A DNA stretch of 64,000 nucleotides from Imbricaverruca yamaguchii (lineage: Eukaryota; Arthropoda; Thecostraca; Neoverrucidae). A model generated the notes under the pieces. That model had not been told where the DNA came from. It searched no databases and saw only the letters and a list, made by a program, of their open reading frames with translations. The DNA is taken from NCBI GenBank assembly GCA_034440575.1, contig JAOTOL010001336.1:42501-106500 (forward strand), in the 5' to 3' direction. This document shows, piece after piece, positions 1 to 11,700 of this stretch (position 1 is its first letter; each line of letters begins with the position of its first letter). Both the position numbers and the translations under genes were made by a program.

Positions 1-560
1 CTGCCTCGCCAGCTGCCGCTCACCCCGTATCGGCCGGGCCGCCTGTGGATGCTGGCCGTGAGGTTAGTGATGCCTCCACCCAAGTGGATGATGCTGCATC
101 CCGAATGGAAAGTGTCCTTTCCCGGACAGAAAACGCCACCTCCTGGACGGAGGACGCTCTCTCCAGGGCGGGAAGCGGTACCTCAATGACTGGAAGTGTT
201 CCCTCCAGGGTGCAGGATATTCCTTCCAAAACTGAGTACGCCCACTCTCAGACGAAGGAAACCCTCTCCCGGTCGGGAGGTGATCTCTTCCAGTCCAGGG
301 ATCCAATCTCCCAGACGGGGACCGTCCCCTCTCGCGCCGATGGCCGTCCTGCGACTGCGGCAGCCGACGACGTCTCCAGCGCGGCGCACGCCGGCGCCAG
401 CTCGCCGAAGCGGGCGCGACCTTCTCCCAGCTCGGCCGAGGCGCTGCTGGACCGGATGCTAGAGTCGCCCGGCCGGCGGCCGCCTCCGTCACGCCAGCGC
501 GCCGCCGCTGATCCGCTGTCGCGCTGGCTGCGCGACGGTAAGCTCTCGATCGTCGAATAA
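1..560 (+). CDS. C-terminal end of unrecognised Ser/Thr-rich heptad-repeat protein (5' partial)
   Basis: The frame is open from base 3 at the window edge to a TAA at 558-560, so only the last ~185 residues are visible; the start and any upstream exons lie outside. Bases 54-347 encode 14 consecutive degenerate 7-residue units (21 bp each), of the form x-S-R-T-E-[DN]-A (for example LSRTENA, TSWTEDA, PSKTEYA). A low-complexity Ala/Ser/Pro region with a basic patch (SPKRARPSP) follows, then a more structured-looking tail with ALLDRMLESPG and a final LSRWLRDGKLSIVE. The units have diverged at the base level while holding frame and the 7-residue period, which argues for real coding sequence rather than a young minisatellite. 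I do not recognise the family and assign no function. The gene ends about 2 kb from the ephrin stop codon, in convergent orientation. Confidence 0.7.
   Translation, partial: ASPAAAHPVSAGPPVDAGREVSDASTQVDDAASRMESVLSRTENATSWTEDALSRAGSGTSMTGSVPSRVQDIPSKTEYAHSQTKETLSRSGGDLFQSRDPISQTGTVPSRADGRPATAAADDVSSAAHAGASSPKRARPSPSSAEALLDRMLESPGRRPPPSRQRAAADPLSRWLRDGKLSIVE
54..347 (+). repeat. 14 coding heptapeptide repeats (21 bp units)
   Basis: Fourteen back-to-back 21-bp units lie within the partial CDS at the window start. Position 2 of the heptad is usually Ser, position 3 often Arg/Lys/Gln, position 4 often Thr, positions 5-6 acidic or polar and position 7 small. No unit is a perfect copy of another. 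Confidence 0.75.
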
Positions 561-1254
561 TCGACATGCTGCGCGCGCCTTTCTGACGAGGCGCGGGAAA
601 CAGCCGGTCAACAGCTAGCTTCGAGTTCGGTTCCGGCTCGACAGTCCGGTTTCGGACCTCAGTTTTTGTGTACTGTGATCGTAAACGGTGGCTTGTGCCA
701 TCATTCGGTAGTGGCCACAAACTGCTGGTGACTGCCCAGTCATCAGTCGCTGGTCATATTCAACCAGTCACTAGTCACCTGCCATCGTCATCCCGACTGT
801 GGTGAATCATTGACCGCAGACAGGTTCGTGTGGCCCCGTCTTCCAACGCCTTTCCCGGAGGTAGATCTGTTGCTCTCCGCGAGATGGTGCTGCATACTTT
901 ATGCAAATGTAATGGAATGCGTGCGAGGTGCCAATTCATCACGCTGCTTCTAATTTATTACCCTCGGTGTCATGCAACGATATCGACATTGATACATCAT
1001 TTATCATTTTACTGAATTGCTGTTGTTATTCGTGTTGAATTTATATGGCGCCACACGCCGACTTTGGCTTCTCGTTGTTGTACATGTGCGACTTGATCGT
1101 CACCACCATGGTGTGAGTGTTTGACGTAGTTCGTGTTGGTCTGTAGGCTAACGCGTTTTGTGCGAACATCTTGTTGAGCTGAGTAGCTATTGAGCGAACA
1201 GGTAATTGAGTGTCAGCTGCGTTATACACGGCAATGAAGGCAATGACTGCGCTT

Positions 1255-1260
1255 AATAAA
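1255..1260 (+). terminator. Candidate poly(A) signal AATAAA for the + strand gene
   Basis: A canonical AATAAA lies about 700 bp after the TAA at 558-560. No closer canonical hexamer was seen on this strand. The assignment rests on position only. Confidence 0.35.
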
Positions 1261-1642
1261 GATGACAGTCGGTACACGCATTCCAGCCATGTCACGGCAT
1301 GGTACCATTCTAGTGATGGCATGACGTGATTGCATTCCAGTGATGTCACGGCATGATGCCATCAGTGATTTCGCCATTGCTCCAGGCAGCTATGCTGAGT
1401 CGACTTGGCACGGGAATCGGATCAGGTGGGGTCCCGATTGCGAGCTCAGCTGATGGCGCCCTGCTGGTCGGCTTCGTTGTCACGACTTCTCGTGAGCCCC
1501 GCCGCTCAGACGACGGCTGGGCGGCCGACCGCGCACACCGAGTGGCCGCCGGTGTGTCGCGAGCTTGCCCTCACACTCGACCCGGCCGTCGGCCGCAACT
1601 GCCACCGAACAAACGCGCCGTCCACAGTGTCCATGACAAGTA

Positions 1643-1648
1643 TTTATT
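1643..1648 (-). terminator. Candidate poly(A) signal AATAAA for ephrin
   Basis: Read on the minus strand this is AATAAA, the first canonical hexamer below the ephrin stop at 2599-2601. It is followed by GT-rich sequence (GTTTGTTCGGTGG on the minus strand). It would give a 3' UTR of about 950 nt. Confidence 0.45.
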
Positions 1649-2598
1649 ATGTACAAGTACAAGCTAGATATAAAAGGTTCCTATGTTTCCTGTTCTGTGA
1701 AAAAGGAACCGCGCAATTCCCACGCCTTGCGCACAACCCGGCTGACGCGAACCAACGGTGGTCGGGATATCGGATTTGATGGTTTGAACAACCATAGGAA
1801 ACATTGAAGAGAACAGAAAGACAAGTCATCTGACGTGAACTGTCCGACCGAGACAAAGCGAAACACAACAAGAACATCGTTCATATGGCACGCGACATTT
1901 TGATGATTTAACTTAAGTTCACATTTGGCCACGCCCTCGAACGGCTGATAAGTTCAGGATCGTTCAGCACGTATTCTCTGAGCAATCTGTCAGGAACATG
2001 TCGGTAGGCAGGAGGAAAAAGACAGCAAAACACGACAGTGCAACATGACGGCGAACACGACACAAAATGGCGGCCGCGGGCCGGCCCGTCGCTCCGCCTC
2101 CTGCCGGGCTGTCAAATTGGACCGTGTAGGCACTTGTTCTGTGCTGGGCTGGATCTGGCAGACCCGCCAAGCGACGCACGAGTCATATCTTCAAAACGCG
2201 AGAACACGGGAGAGAATGGATCAGTGTGCGTCGCAGTCAGGCGCCACTATCTTCTACCATCGCTATGACTTATTTACATGGTTTACATACGTTGGCCCAC
2301 CGCACAGCATCACGGGAGGGCTATCACAATGGCCAGTCTCGTCACATAGATTCGGCCGGTAAAATATCTTCAATCACAAAGTAAAGCTTCACCCGGCGAT
2401 TTCCCGAATCGATGGCAACGCCACGCGGCGACGCAATCGATAACCACAGCTTCTTCTGTCCGCCTCGCAGACAGTGGCGGCAGCACCGCTTCATAGCACT
2501 CGCACAACAGACGTCGAACACATACGCGCGCGCGCGCTCGCGCACACCCACTCGGCACTGTACAGTCGCATGCATACGGCGGCTGGAGCGCGGGCACG

Positions 2599-2753
2599 TC
2601 AGCCGGGCGCCAGCCTCAGCAGCAGCAGCCAGCCTATGCTGGCCACCAGCGGCGTCCGCCAGTCGGACCGGCCGCCGGCGCGCGCCGCCGCCGACTTTAG
2701 TCCCTGGTTTTTGGCGACGCCGTCGTTGGGGTGTTTGTTCTTGTCGTACTCGT
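2599..2753 (-). CDS. ephrin: Ephrin coding exon 6 (C-terminus, probable GPI signal)
   Basis: It encodes residues 245-294 and TGA (2599-2601). After DEYDKNKHPNDG comes a small-residue stretch KSAAARAGG, a plausible GPI omega site, then a short spacer and a hydrophobic tail TPLVASIGWLLLLRLAPG that ends the protein. There is no cytoplasmic domain or PDZ-binding tail. The acceptor is CCCTGTTGCAG|ACGAG, phase 1. The single Arg near the end of the tail is unusual but does not rule out the signal. Confidence 0.87.
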
Positions 2754-5700
2754 CTGCAACAGGGAGCGGCATGTGAGGAGGGCGACGCGATGTGTGGTGC
2801 ACGGTAGCGTCAGCGCATCTGGACGTGGGCGACACACGTTGGGCTGGAGTGCTGCACGGTAGCGCCTGCACACATGAACGTGGGCGACACACGTTGGGCT
2901 GGGGCGCTGTACGGTAGTGTCGACGCCTGGGTGTGGGCGACACACGCTGGGCTGGATTGCTGCACGGTAGCGCCTGCGCGCCTGGACGTGGGCGACACAC
3001 GTTGGGCTGGGGTACTGCACGGTAGTGTCGACGTCTGGGCGTCGGCGCGCAGACGCTATCTATCACGTGAACATGGTGAGTCCGGTAATTGCACCAAATA
3101 AAGACCTGGCCATGCAATATACTTGTTGATAGTACTATAACATCATAAAAACGTAAAAACGGCTACCGGCCTGATGGTTTATTCTTCAGTCAACCGACGG
3201 TAATTAGCAGCAGTCATTGGCAGGTAAGATACTAGCTTTGCAAATGGCGTTCATAAACAACAAATAACTAATAAAATAGTGCATTACGTTGGTAGGTTGC
3301 GTGGCTCATCTGAGCATTTCACACAAAGACTAGATGAACTGAAGGTACCGTTACAACTTCAGAAGTATTAGGAACAGGTGGTATCTATAACCGACGCCTA
3401 GTCACGCAACACAAAGCAGGATGGGCCACCCACCACGAGATGCAAGACCATGATTGCGCTAGTTCAACTTATGTTGGAGATTATTCTTCCTCCTTCATTT
3501 AAAGCAATCGGTGCGTTGTCTAATCTGTCATATGGCAACAGCTCCATAGAGAACAATATCAAAGCCACCAAATTAGGTATTGAATGGACATTACAACAGA
3601 CAGCTGTGCACGGCCTCATCCCGTCGTCATTTGGCTCTATATATGACCTACACAATCGATGCGCCCTTAAAATACTATAACTAGCTCGCTCTGCTCCAGC
3701 GTCGTGCAGTCAATGATACAATGGTTGACTTGGTGTCTGTATACTGTGACTAGTTATTCGAGCTTATGGAGAGGAGGCACATCCGCCGTGTTCGTCTCGC
3801 CACACACATCCTGTGGCGACCGGCGACCTACCTGTCTTCTTAGTGGTGGCCTTGACATTGATCGAGGGCACGTGTATGTCGTAGACGCTCTTGTAGGAGT
3901 GTCGCGTGGTGGGCCGCATCGTAGTGGGCGGCGTGGTGCGCACCGGCGGCCAGGGTAATGTAGTAGCTATCGCCTGGTCTGACGGCGTCCGCGGACCCGG
4001 TAGCTGTGCTGTGGACGACACGACGATGGTCAGACCCGGGCAGGGGGCCGGCGTCGGGGTGCTGGTGACGATGGTAAGAGGTCAGAAGGCCGGCGTGAGG
4101 GTGCCGAGAGGTCAGAGCTGGTGACGATGGTAAGAGGTCAGGAGACCGGCGTGAGGGTGCCGAGAGGTCAGAGCTGGTGACGATGGTAAGAGGTCAGGAG
4201 ACCGGCGTGAGGATGCCGAGAGGTGGTAAGAGGTCAGGTGAGCGGGATGGTCGCGTGGGACAGGCGCGGAGGCAGAAGTGATGGTCGAGGATCGGGAGGA
4301 CGATGTGTGAAGGTGTGAGTCGGAAAGAGTATGGAGGAAGAGGCGAGCGTCAGGAGAGCTGAAGAAATAGTCATAAGGTGATCAAAGTGAGATAGACAGC
4401 CGTCAGGGGACAGAGGAGAGGTGAACAGTCACCAGGTGAAGGAGGTGAGATCAACAACCGCCAGTTGATGGAGGCGAGATCAACAGCCGTCGGGTGACGA
4501 AGGTGAGGTGAGCAGTAGTCAGGTGATGGAGGTGAAATCAACAGTCGTCAGGTGATGGAGGTGAAAACAACAGCCGTCAAGTGAAGGTGAGGTGAACAGC
4601 CGTCAGGTGATGGAGGTGAGGTGAGCAGTCAGGTGATGGAGGTGAGGTGAGCAGTCGTCAGGTGATGGAGGTGAGGTGAGCAGTCGTCAGGTGATGGAGG
4701 TAAGGTTATCAGCAGCCCGGTGACAGAGGTGAAGATTGGCAAAGGTCAGATTACAGTGGCGGGGGTAAGCAACATTCAGAACGCACATACACGTTGCGAT
4801 ATGTTCCTGAATGCACCGTTAAGACTCAAAGAAGCCGGCCATCGCGTTCGATTTAACCCATACCACCAAGCGCACCGGAGCCGCTCCAAATACGAAGCGC
4901 ATATTTCCGTTGCATCGGCGTTTTTTTTCTCTCCGCAGCGCGGGTTGATCCGTGACGCGGCTCGCCACCGTTCGCGGACGTGCACGTTCCAGCAGCTCCG
5001 GAGCCGCCCGGACCGATGGTATCGCTCGACTCAGGCAACAGCAAGGTTCCGACGCGGCCTTTGCATGCCTGTCGCGCCGCTATTTCCCCCGGACGGTCAG
5101 TGTGGTGTCGATGGCATGTCGATGCGGTCACGTGAGGTACAGGCAGCGCCCCCTGCCGGTCAGCCACGGCGCCGCCGCGGCGCGGTGGCTGGCCGTGCAC
5201 AGTACCGGCATTGACTCAAACCTGCCCTGCCCATAGCCGGTCTGCCAGGTTTCCACTGGCGCCACGGCAGAGCATCCGCTGTGTGATGGCGGTGCCTTCG
5301 GTACGATACTGTACCTGCAAACCCAGGGGCACCTCTCCGTTCTCACTGCTCAACTGTGAATAATTCGCCCCACGCTAGTCCATATGAGATAGACTTCCAA
5401 TGGCGGTTCAGTACCATTTCGGGACACCCGAATGCCTGTGTGTCTGTGCTGTGCCTTTGCTGTGTTTGTGTCGTGCCTGCGCTATATCTGCACTGTGCTT
5501 GTGCTGTGTCCACGCCGTGTCTGTGCTGTGTCAGCACTGTGTCCTTGCTGTGCTATGCACTCTGCACTGTATCTGTATCTGCCATGTCTGAACTGTGTCT
5601 GTGCCACGCATGTGTTCTATTTGTGCTACGTCTGTGTGTGCTACGCCTGCGCTATATGTATGTTGTGCTGAGTATGTGCTGTGCCTGTGCCATATCTGTG

Positions 5701-8700
5701 CATTGTTCGTGCTCTACCTATGTTGTATCTGTTCTGTGCTTGTATGCATGTGTGTCTGTGTCTGTGTGTGTGTGTGTGTCTGTGTGTGTGTGTGTGTGTG
5801 TGTCCGCAGCACGGACACAGCCTCGCTGTCCGCCAACAGCCGCCGAGACACACCCACCTGGACCGTGGTCGATGATGTGGTTCTGTTCTGTCTCGTTGCA
5901 GCACACCTTGAAGACCACCTTCATGTTGTGGGTGGAGCATCGGCCGCCAATGCGACGCAGCATGTCACTGCGCGCCGAGGTCGCTGCAAATGGGACCGGT
6001 CCTCTCAGTGCACGGCGCGTAACACACAGCACAGCACACAGCTTACGGACCAGCATACAGCACAGCACACAGCTTACGGACCAGCACACGGACCAACATA
6101 CGGCACAACAAACAGCTTACGGACCAACATACAGCACAGCACACAGCTTACGGACCAGCACACGGACCAACATACGGCACAGCACACAGCTTACGGACCA
6201 GCATACAGCACAGCACACAGCTTACGGACCAGCACACGGACCAACATACGGCACAACAAACAGCTTACGGACCAACATACAGCACAGCACACAGCTTACG
6301 GACCAGCATACAGCACAGCACACAGCTTACGGACCAGCATACAGCACAGCACACAGCTTACGGACCAGCACACGGACCAACATACGGCACAGCACACAGC
6401 TTACGGACCAGCACACGGACCAACATACATCACAGTGTACGGCACAGGACATAGCACAGGATATCGCACAGGATATAGTGCAGGAAACAGCGCCGCACAG
6501 CGCATGTCACGGCACACGTCACAAGGTGTCCCACAGGTTCGGACGTACTTCAGAGCGACGCCCTAAACGCATTGTCAGGAATGCTGCTCAGTGATCACAC
6601 CATCTTCGTCTTCACGAACAATTAATCCCATACTCGACAAGCTGCGGGCATGAAACTTGGGATCGGACTCACACAACCAGTGGGCTATCTGAGATCTGAG
6701 GGTCCATCCAGATGGCCGATATTCACTATTAATTACAGGCGGTGTCGCCAGCCGAGAACGGAACCGGTTTTTTGACGTGCCTGCTGCGCACAGTTGATGG
6801 CGGACAATTACCGACACGTTTAGACGTCAGGACTGGACGCGTGCACATCATGTACACAAGGATATACGTGTGCACACATGGACACTGAGTATATACTCCT
6901 GCACAGAGTGCTGAACACACTTTGCATGTGCATACACACAGGCTGCGCCGTGGCGGGGCAGGCTGTCGGAGCTAGCTGGGCACGGCTGGGGCGGGGAGCG
7001 GAGTGGGGAGCGGTACATTAAGGCGCGGGGCCGTACGTTCAGGTGGGGAGTGGTATGTCGGTATTTGTGGAGGGATGCTGAGGAGGGAGAGCAGTACTGC
7101 CGTAAAAGCCGTACCACTCGGATAGATGGACAGAAATGGTTCGAGAAAAACGCAAAAAAAATGTTGGAAAGGGCACGTTGACGAAGCTATGGGCATGCTG
7201 AGGTACGATGACAGACGCTAAAGTTCAAAGTACACGCGTTATGCGAGGGTACACACAAACAAACAAACACATATAAACAAACAAACAAACACCCAAATAA
7301 ACACACGAACAGCAAACAAACAAACACACCAACAAACACACACATACATGCACACACGCGCACGAGCAACAGACATCTGGAGAAAAACTAGCCGGGCCGG
7401 CTGCGCCGACGCCATCTGGACGTAATCACTTCAGGCGGCATACCATGCAGACGCCCCGGCACAGTCAACCGCCCCAACCGTCACAGCAGGCGGGGTCACG
7501 TCACAGCAGGCGGGCGCCACGGTACAGCCAACCGTCACACCAGGCGGGGTCACGTCACAGCAGGCGGACGCCACGGCACAGCAGGCGGACGTCACGGTAC
7601 AGCCAACCGTCACACCAGGCGGGGTCACGTCACAGCAGGCGGGGTCACGTCACAACAGGCGGACGCCACGGTACAGCCAACCGTCACACCAGGGGGGTCA
7701 CGTCACAGCAGGCGGGGTCACGTCACAGCAGGCGGACGCCACGGTACAGCCAACCTCAACCGTCACACCAGGCGGGGTCACGTCACAGCAGGCGGGCGCC
7801 ACGGTACAGCCAACCGTCACACCAGGCGGGGTCACGTCACAGCAGACGGACGCCACGGCACAGCGAGCAGGCGGGGTCACGTCACAGCAGGCGGACGCCA
7901 CGGCACAGCAGGCGGGCGCCACGGTACAGCCAACCGTCACACCAGGCGGGGTCACGTCACAGCAGACGGACGCCACGGTACAGCCAACCGTCACACCAGG
8001 CGGGGTCACGTCACAGCAGACGGACGCCACGGTACAGCAACCGCCAACCGTCACACCAGGCGGGGTCACGTCACAGCAGGCGGACGCCACGGTACAGCCA
8101 ACCGTCACACCAGGCGGGGTCACGTCACAGCAGGCGGACGCCACGGTACAGCCAACCGTCACACCAGGCGGGGTCACGTCACAGCAGACGGACGCCACGG
8201 CACAGCAGGCGGACGTCACGGTACAGCCAACCGTCACATCAGACGGGGTCACGTCACAGCAGGCGGGGTCACGTCACAACAGGCGGACGCCACGGTACAG
8301 CCAACCGTCACACCAGGCGGGGTCACGTCACAGCAGGCGGACGCCACGGTACAGCCAACCGTCACACCAGGCGGGGTCACGTCACAGCAGGCGGGGTCAC
8401 GTCACAGCAGGCGGGCGCCACGGTACAGCAGGAGGTCGCCACGGCACGGACAACCGTCACACCAGACGGCGTCACGTCACACAGCAGCGCATTGAATCGC
8501 GCCATGCAAGGCGGCAAATGTCAGGAACGTAGGGGCAACACCGCTTTGTCCCCGGGCGTGTGCGAGACGCTCTAAATCCATGGAGACGTTACCGAGCGGT
8601 GTGGGAGACCGGCGCTGGTCTGTCACAGGCGCGGGTGTGGGAGACCGGTGCTAGTCTGTCACAGATACGGGTGTGGGAGACCGGCGCTGGTCTGTCACAG

Positions 8701-11700
8701 ATACGGGTGTGGGAGACCGGCGCTGGTCTGCCACAGGCACGGGTGTGGGAGACCGGCGCTGGTCTGCCACAGATCCGGAGCGGGAAGCAGGCGGTTCATG
8801 GTTCCAGCAAGCAGTATCAAAGCCAGGCAAATGTCAATTGGAGGACCAAGCATTACACGAATGTGTTAGTATGTGGTACAGAGCATGCAACGCCGCTGCG
8901 TCGTCGGCGATTACCGTTTTCCCCGATGAAGCGAGCTTAAAAAAGCGAACAGTTGTTTCACTCAAGGGCAGTGAAGGCTGGACAGAATGCTTTAATCCAA
9001 CCAAAATGACACTGAACACGACTTAAACTTGCTATTATCGTACTCGGTATGATTTGGTGCCAGCTCCACATGCTTTTAATATGTCACCAGACACAATTTA
9101 TAGTGACTAAGACGTTCGTGGTGATGCTAAGCTCTGATACTGTCAACCTTAGCAAGAAACGACACGATGGAGATCCCGAATCGTACCGTTTTCGGAAAGT
9201 TAATCAGTTCACGTGGGCATGGAGGGATGGCACGGAGGGCTTGATGACACATCCCAGGGGAGACGAGCCATGGGCTCTCCACTTGGAGGTCTGCGAGATA
9301 CCTCAGGCCGGTCCGTCTCCTAGTTGTGGTATTTCGACTTTCGAGACATGCCCAGTGGAGCTGCGGAAGGAGTCACTGTCCCTTACAAACACTATCCAAG
9401 ACAAGGTTCTGGGTGTGCCCTTGGACCGGGGTAAAAGCGACAACTGGGGGAGGGGGGGGTCATAGCGTTCTGACACGACACGAGACGCTTGGGGGTGTAC
9501 TTACAGATGAAGAAGTAGTCCTGGCCTGGACGGAACTCGAGTCCGCCCGGCTGCGGCGTGAACGACCGGAACGTGATGGTGAAGAACATGAGCTTGTACG
9601 GCTTGTCGCAGACGGCAATGATGCGCGGGTTCGGGTTGGTGATCCGACATGTGTCGTACTCCTCCTTGGAGACCTGCAAAGGGCGAGCTAGGGTTAGGCA
9701 TCGCGACTTCGACCGTCAACGTCGTGAATCATAGGATCACAGAATGCAGCAGATAACTGGTGTTTTCCTGACTGCTGGCTTCCGAGTATTGCTGCATCGT
9801 GCCAGGTAGTTGTGGAGTTCTGCTTCGGCTCGTATCTTTTTCGTGGTTGTTTAAGAACCCACATGTAAAGCTTTACCACCATGACATATGAGATTGCATT
9901 GAATTGCATGGGTTTTCTCACACCGAAAGCCTGATTGAGTACCCGCAATATTTCACAAGGACCCATGTCTCTGGACCACGCCACATATCGAAGGCAATAG
10001 ATTGAGCTTTTCGTGCAAGGTATCTTCCTGGCAATGCCACATCGTTTAGTCAACTCCTCTCCCTCGTTAATATGGCTCCGGCATCATGTCCGAGAACTCC
10101 GACGACTTGCAGATCAGCCCTGCCCTCCCCTCACCTCCCCCGTCCGTGAAGCAGAGGCTAGGATTGTGTCCGGTGAGATATGGAACCGGCAGGGTCGGAC
10201 AGTGAGGCTGGGTTCCACAGGGTTGGACAGAGTGAGGATGGCACCGGCAGGGTCGGACAGAGTGAGGGTGGGACCGGCAGAGTGAGGCTGGCTCCGGCAG
10301 GGTCGGACAGAGTGAGGGTGGGACCGGCAGAGTGAGGCTGGCTCCGGCAGGGTCGGACAGTGAGGCTGGGTTCCGCAGGGTCGGACAGAGCGAGGATGGT
10401 ACCGGCAGGGTCGGACAGAGTGAGGGTGGGACCGGCAGTGAGGCTGGCTCCGGCAGGGTCGGACAGGTGAGGGTCGAGGTGGGTTCCGGCAGGGTTGGAC
10501 AGAGTGAGGATGGCACCGGCAGGGTCGGACAGAGTGAGGGTGGGACCGGCAGAGTGAGGCTGGCTCCGGCAGGGTCGGACCGTGAGGCTGGGTTCCGCAG
10601 GGTCGGACAGAGCGAGGATGGCACCGGCAGGGTCGGACAGAGTGAGGGTGGGACCGGCAGAGTGAGGCTGGCTCCGGCAGGGTCGGACAGTGAGGCTGGG
10701 TTCCGCAGGGTCGGACAGAGCGAGGATGGTACCGGCAGGGTCGGACAGAGTGAGGGTGGGACCGGCAGTGAGGCTGGCTCCGGCAGGGTCGGACAGTGAG
10801 GCTGGGTTCCGCAGGGTCGGACAGAGTGAGGATGGCACCGGCAGGGTCGGACAGAGTGAGGGTGGGACCGGCAGGAGCGGGAAGTGTGGGACTGGGCCTG
10901 GCCCAGGTCGGCCGTGGGCTGAACCGACCAGGGCCGGCATGGGTCCAATTGGACCGGGAACAGATCAGCCTAAATGCGGATGCCAGGCTGGGCTCAGATC
11001 ACAGACTAGAAGGAGCCCATGGAGAGCATCTCCATGCCACCAGCCGACACGTACGACTCGATAACGGCGCGTCCTCGACACACGACTCGATAACGGCGCG
11101 TCCTCGACACACGACTCGATTTCGGCGCGTCCTCGACACACGACTCGTTTACGGCGCGTCCTCGACACACGACTCGATTTCGGCGCGTCCTCGACACACG
11201 ACTCGATTTCGGCGCGTCCTCGACACACGACTCGATCTCGGCGCGTCCTCGACACACGACTCGATAACGGCGCGTCCTCGACACACGACTCGATTACGGC
11301 GCGTCCTCGACACACGACTCGATTATGGCGCACTTCAGCTTGATCGGATTAACCACAGCCGCGCGTCGCCCGCGGCGAGCGGGTCACCTTTCAGCGCGCG
11401 CGGAAATGTCGCGATGAGCTGGCGTGAAGAGGATTCAATGAGGCCGCCATTCGTGGGGGGGGGGGGCGGAGCGGTCCGGCCCGACAGACACCGGCGAGAG
11501 CGGGCCATGGGTGGCGGCGCGCGCAAAGCCCGACCTCAATGGCGCCGCCGTTCGGTTGGGGACGCCTGCGCCGAGCTCTGGACGAGGATTACTGCCGAGC
11601 GGCGTCTGCACCTGCCCGGCCGAGAGGAGCGGCACAGATGAACAGATGGACTGGCAGATTTATTTACCGTCCTGGAGGAAAAGGGAGCACGGCCGGGGAA

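Larger units (their letters stand above)
561..2598. other. Convergent intergenic region with both 3' UTRs
   Basis: This holds the 3' UTR of the + strand gene, the 3' UTR of the minus-strand ephrin and a short gap between their likely poly(A) signals. No further coding sequence is supported. A small degenerate repeat built on GCATTCCAGTGATGTCACGG lies at about 1288-1360. Confidence 0.6.

Noticed and set aside
5356..6594. A 412-residue Cys-rich frame resembling a repetitive secreted protein
   Set aside because: It is the read-through of TG-rich and 26-bp repeats, and it overlaps ephrin exon 4 on the other strand.
7445..8575. A 376-residue frame with perfect 18-residue repeats
   Set aside because: The unit is 54 bp and copies vary at the base level without regard to codon position. 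It lies in ephrin intron 3, opposite in strand to the gene.
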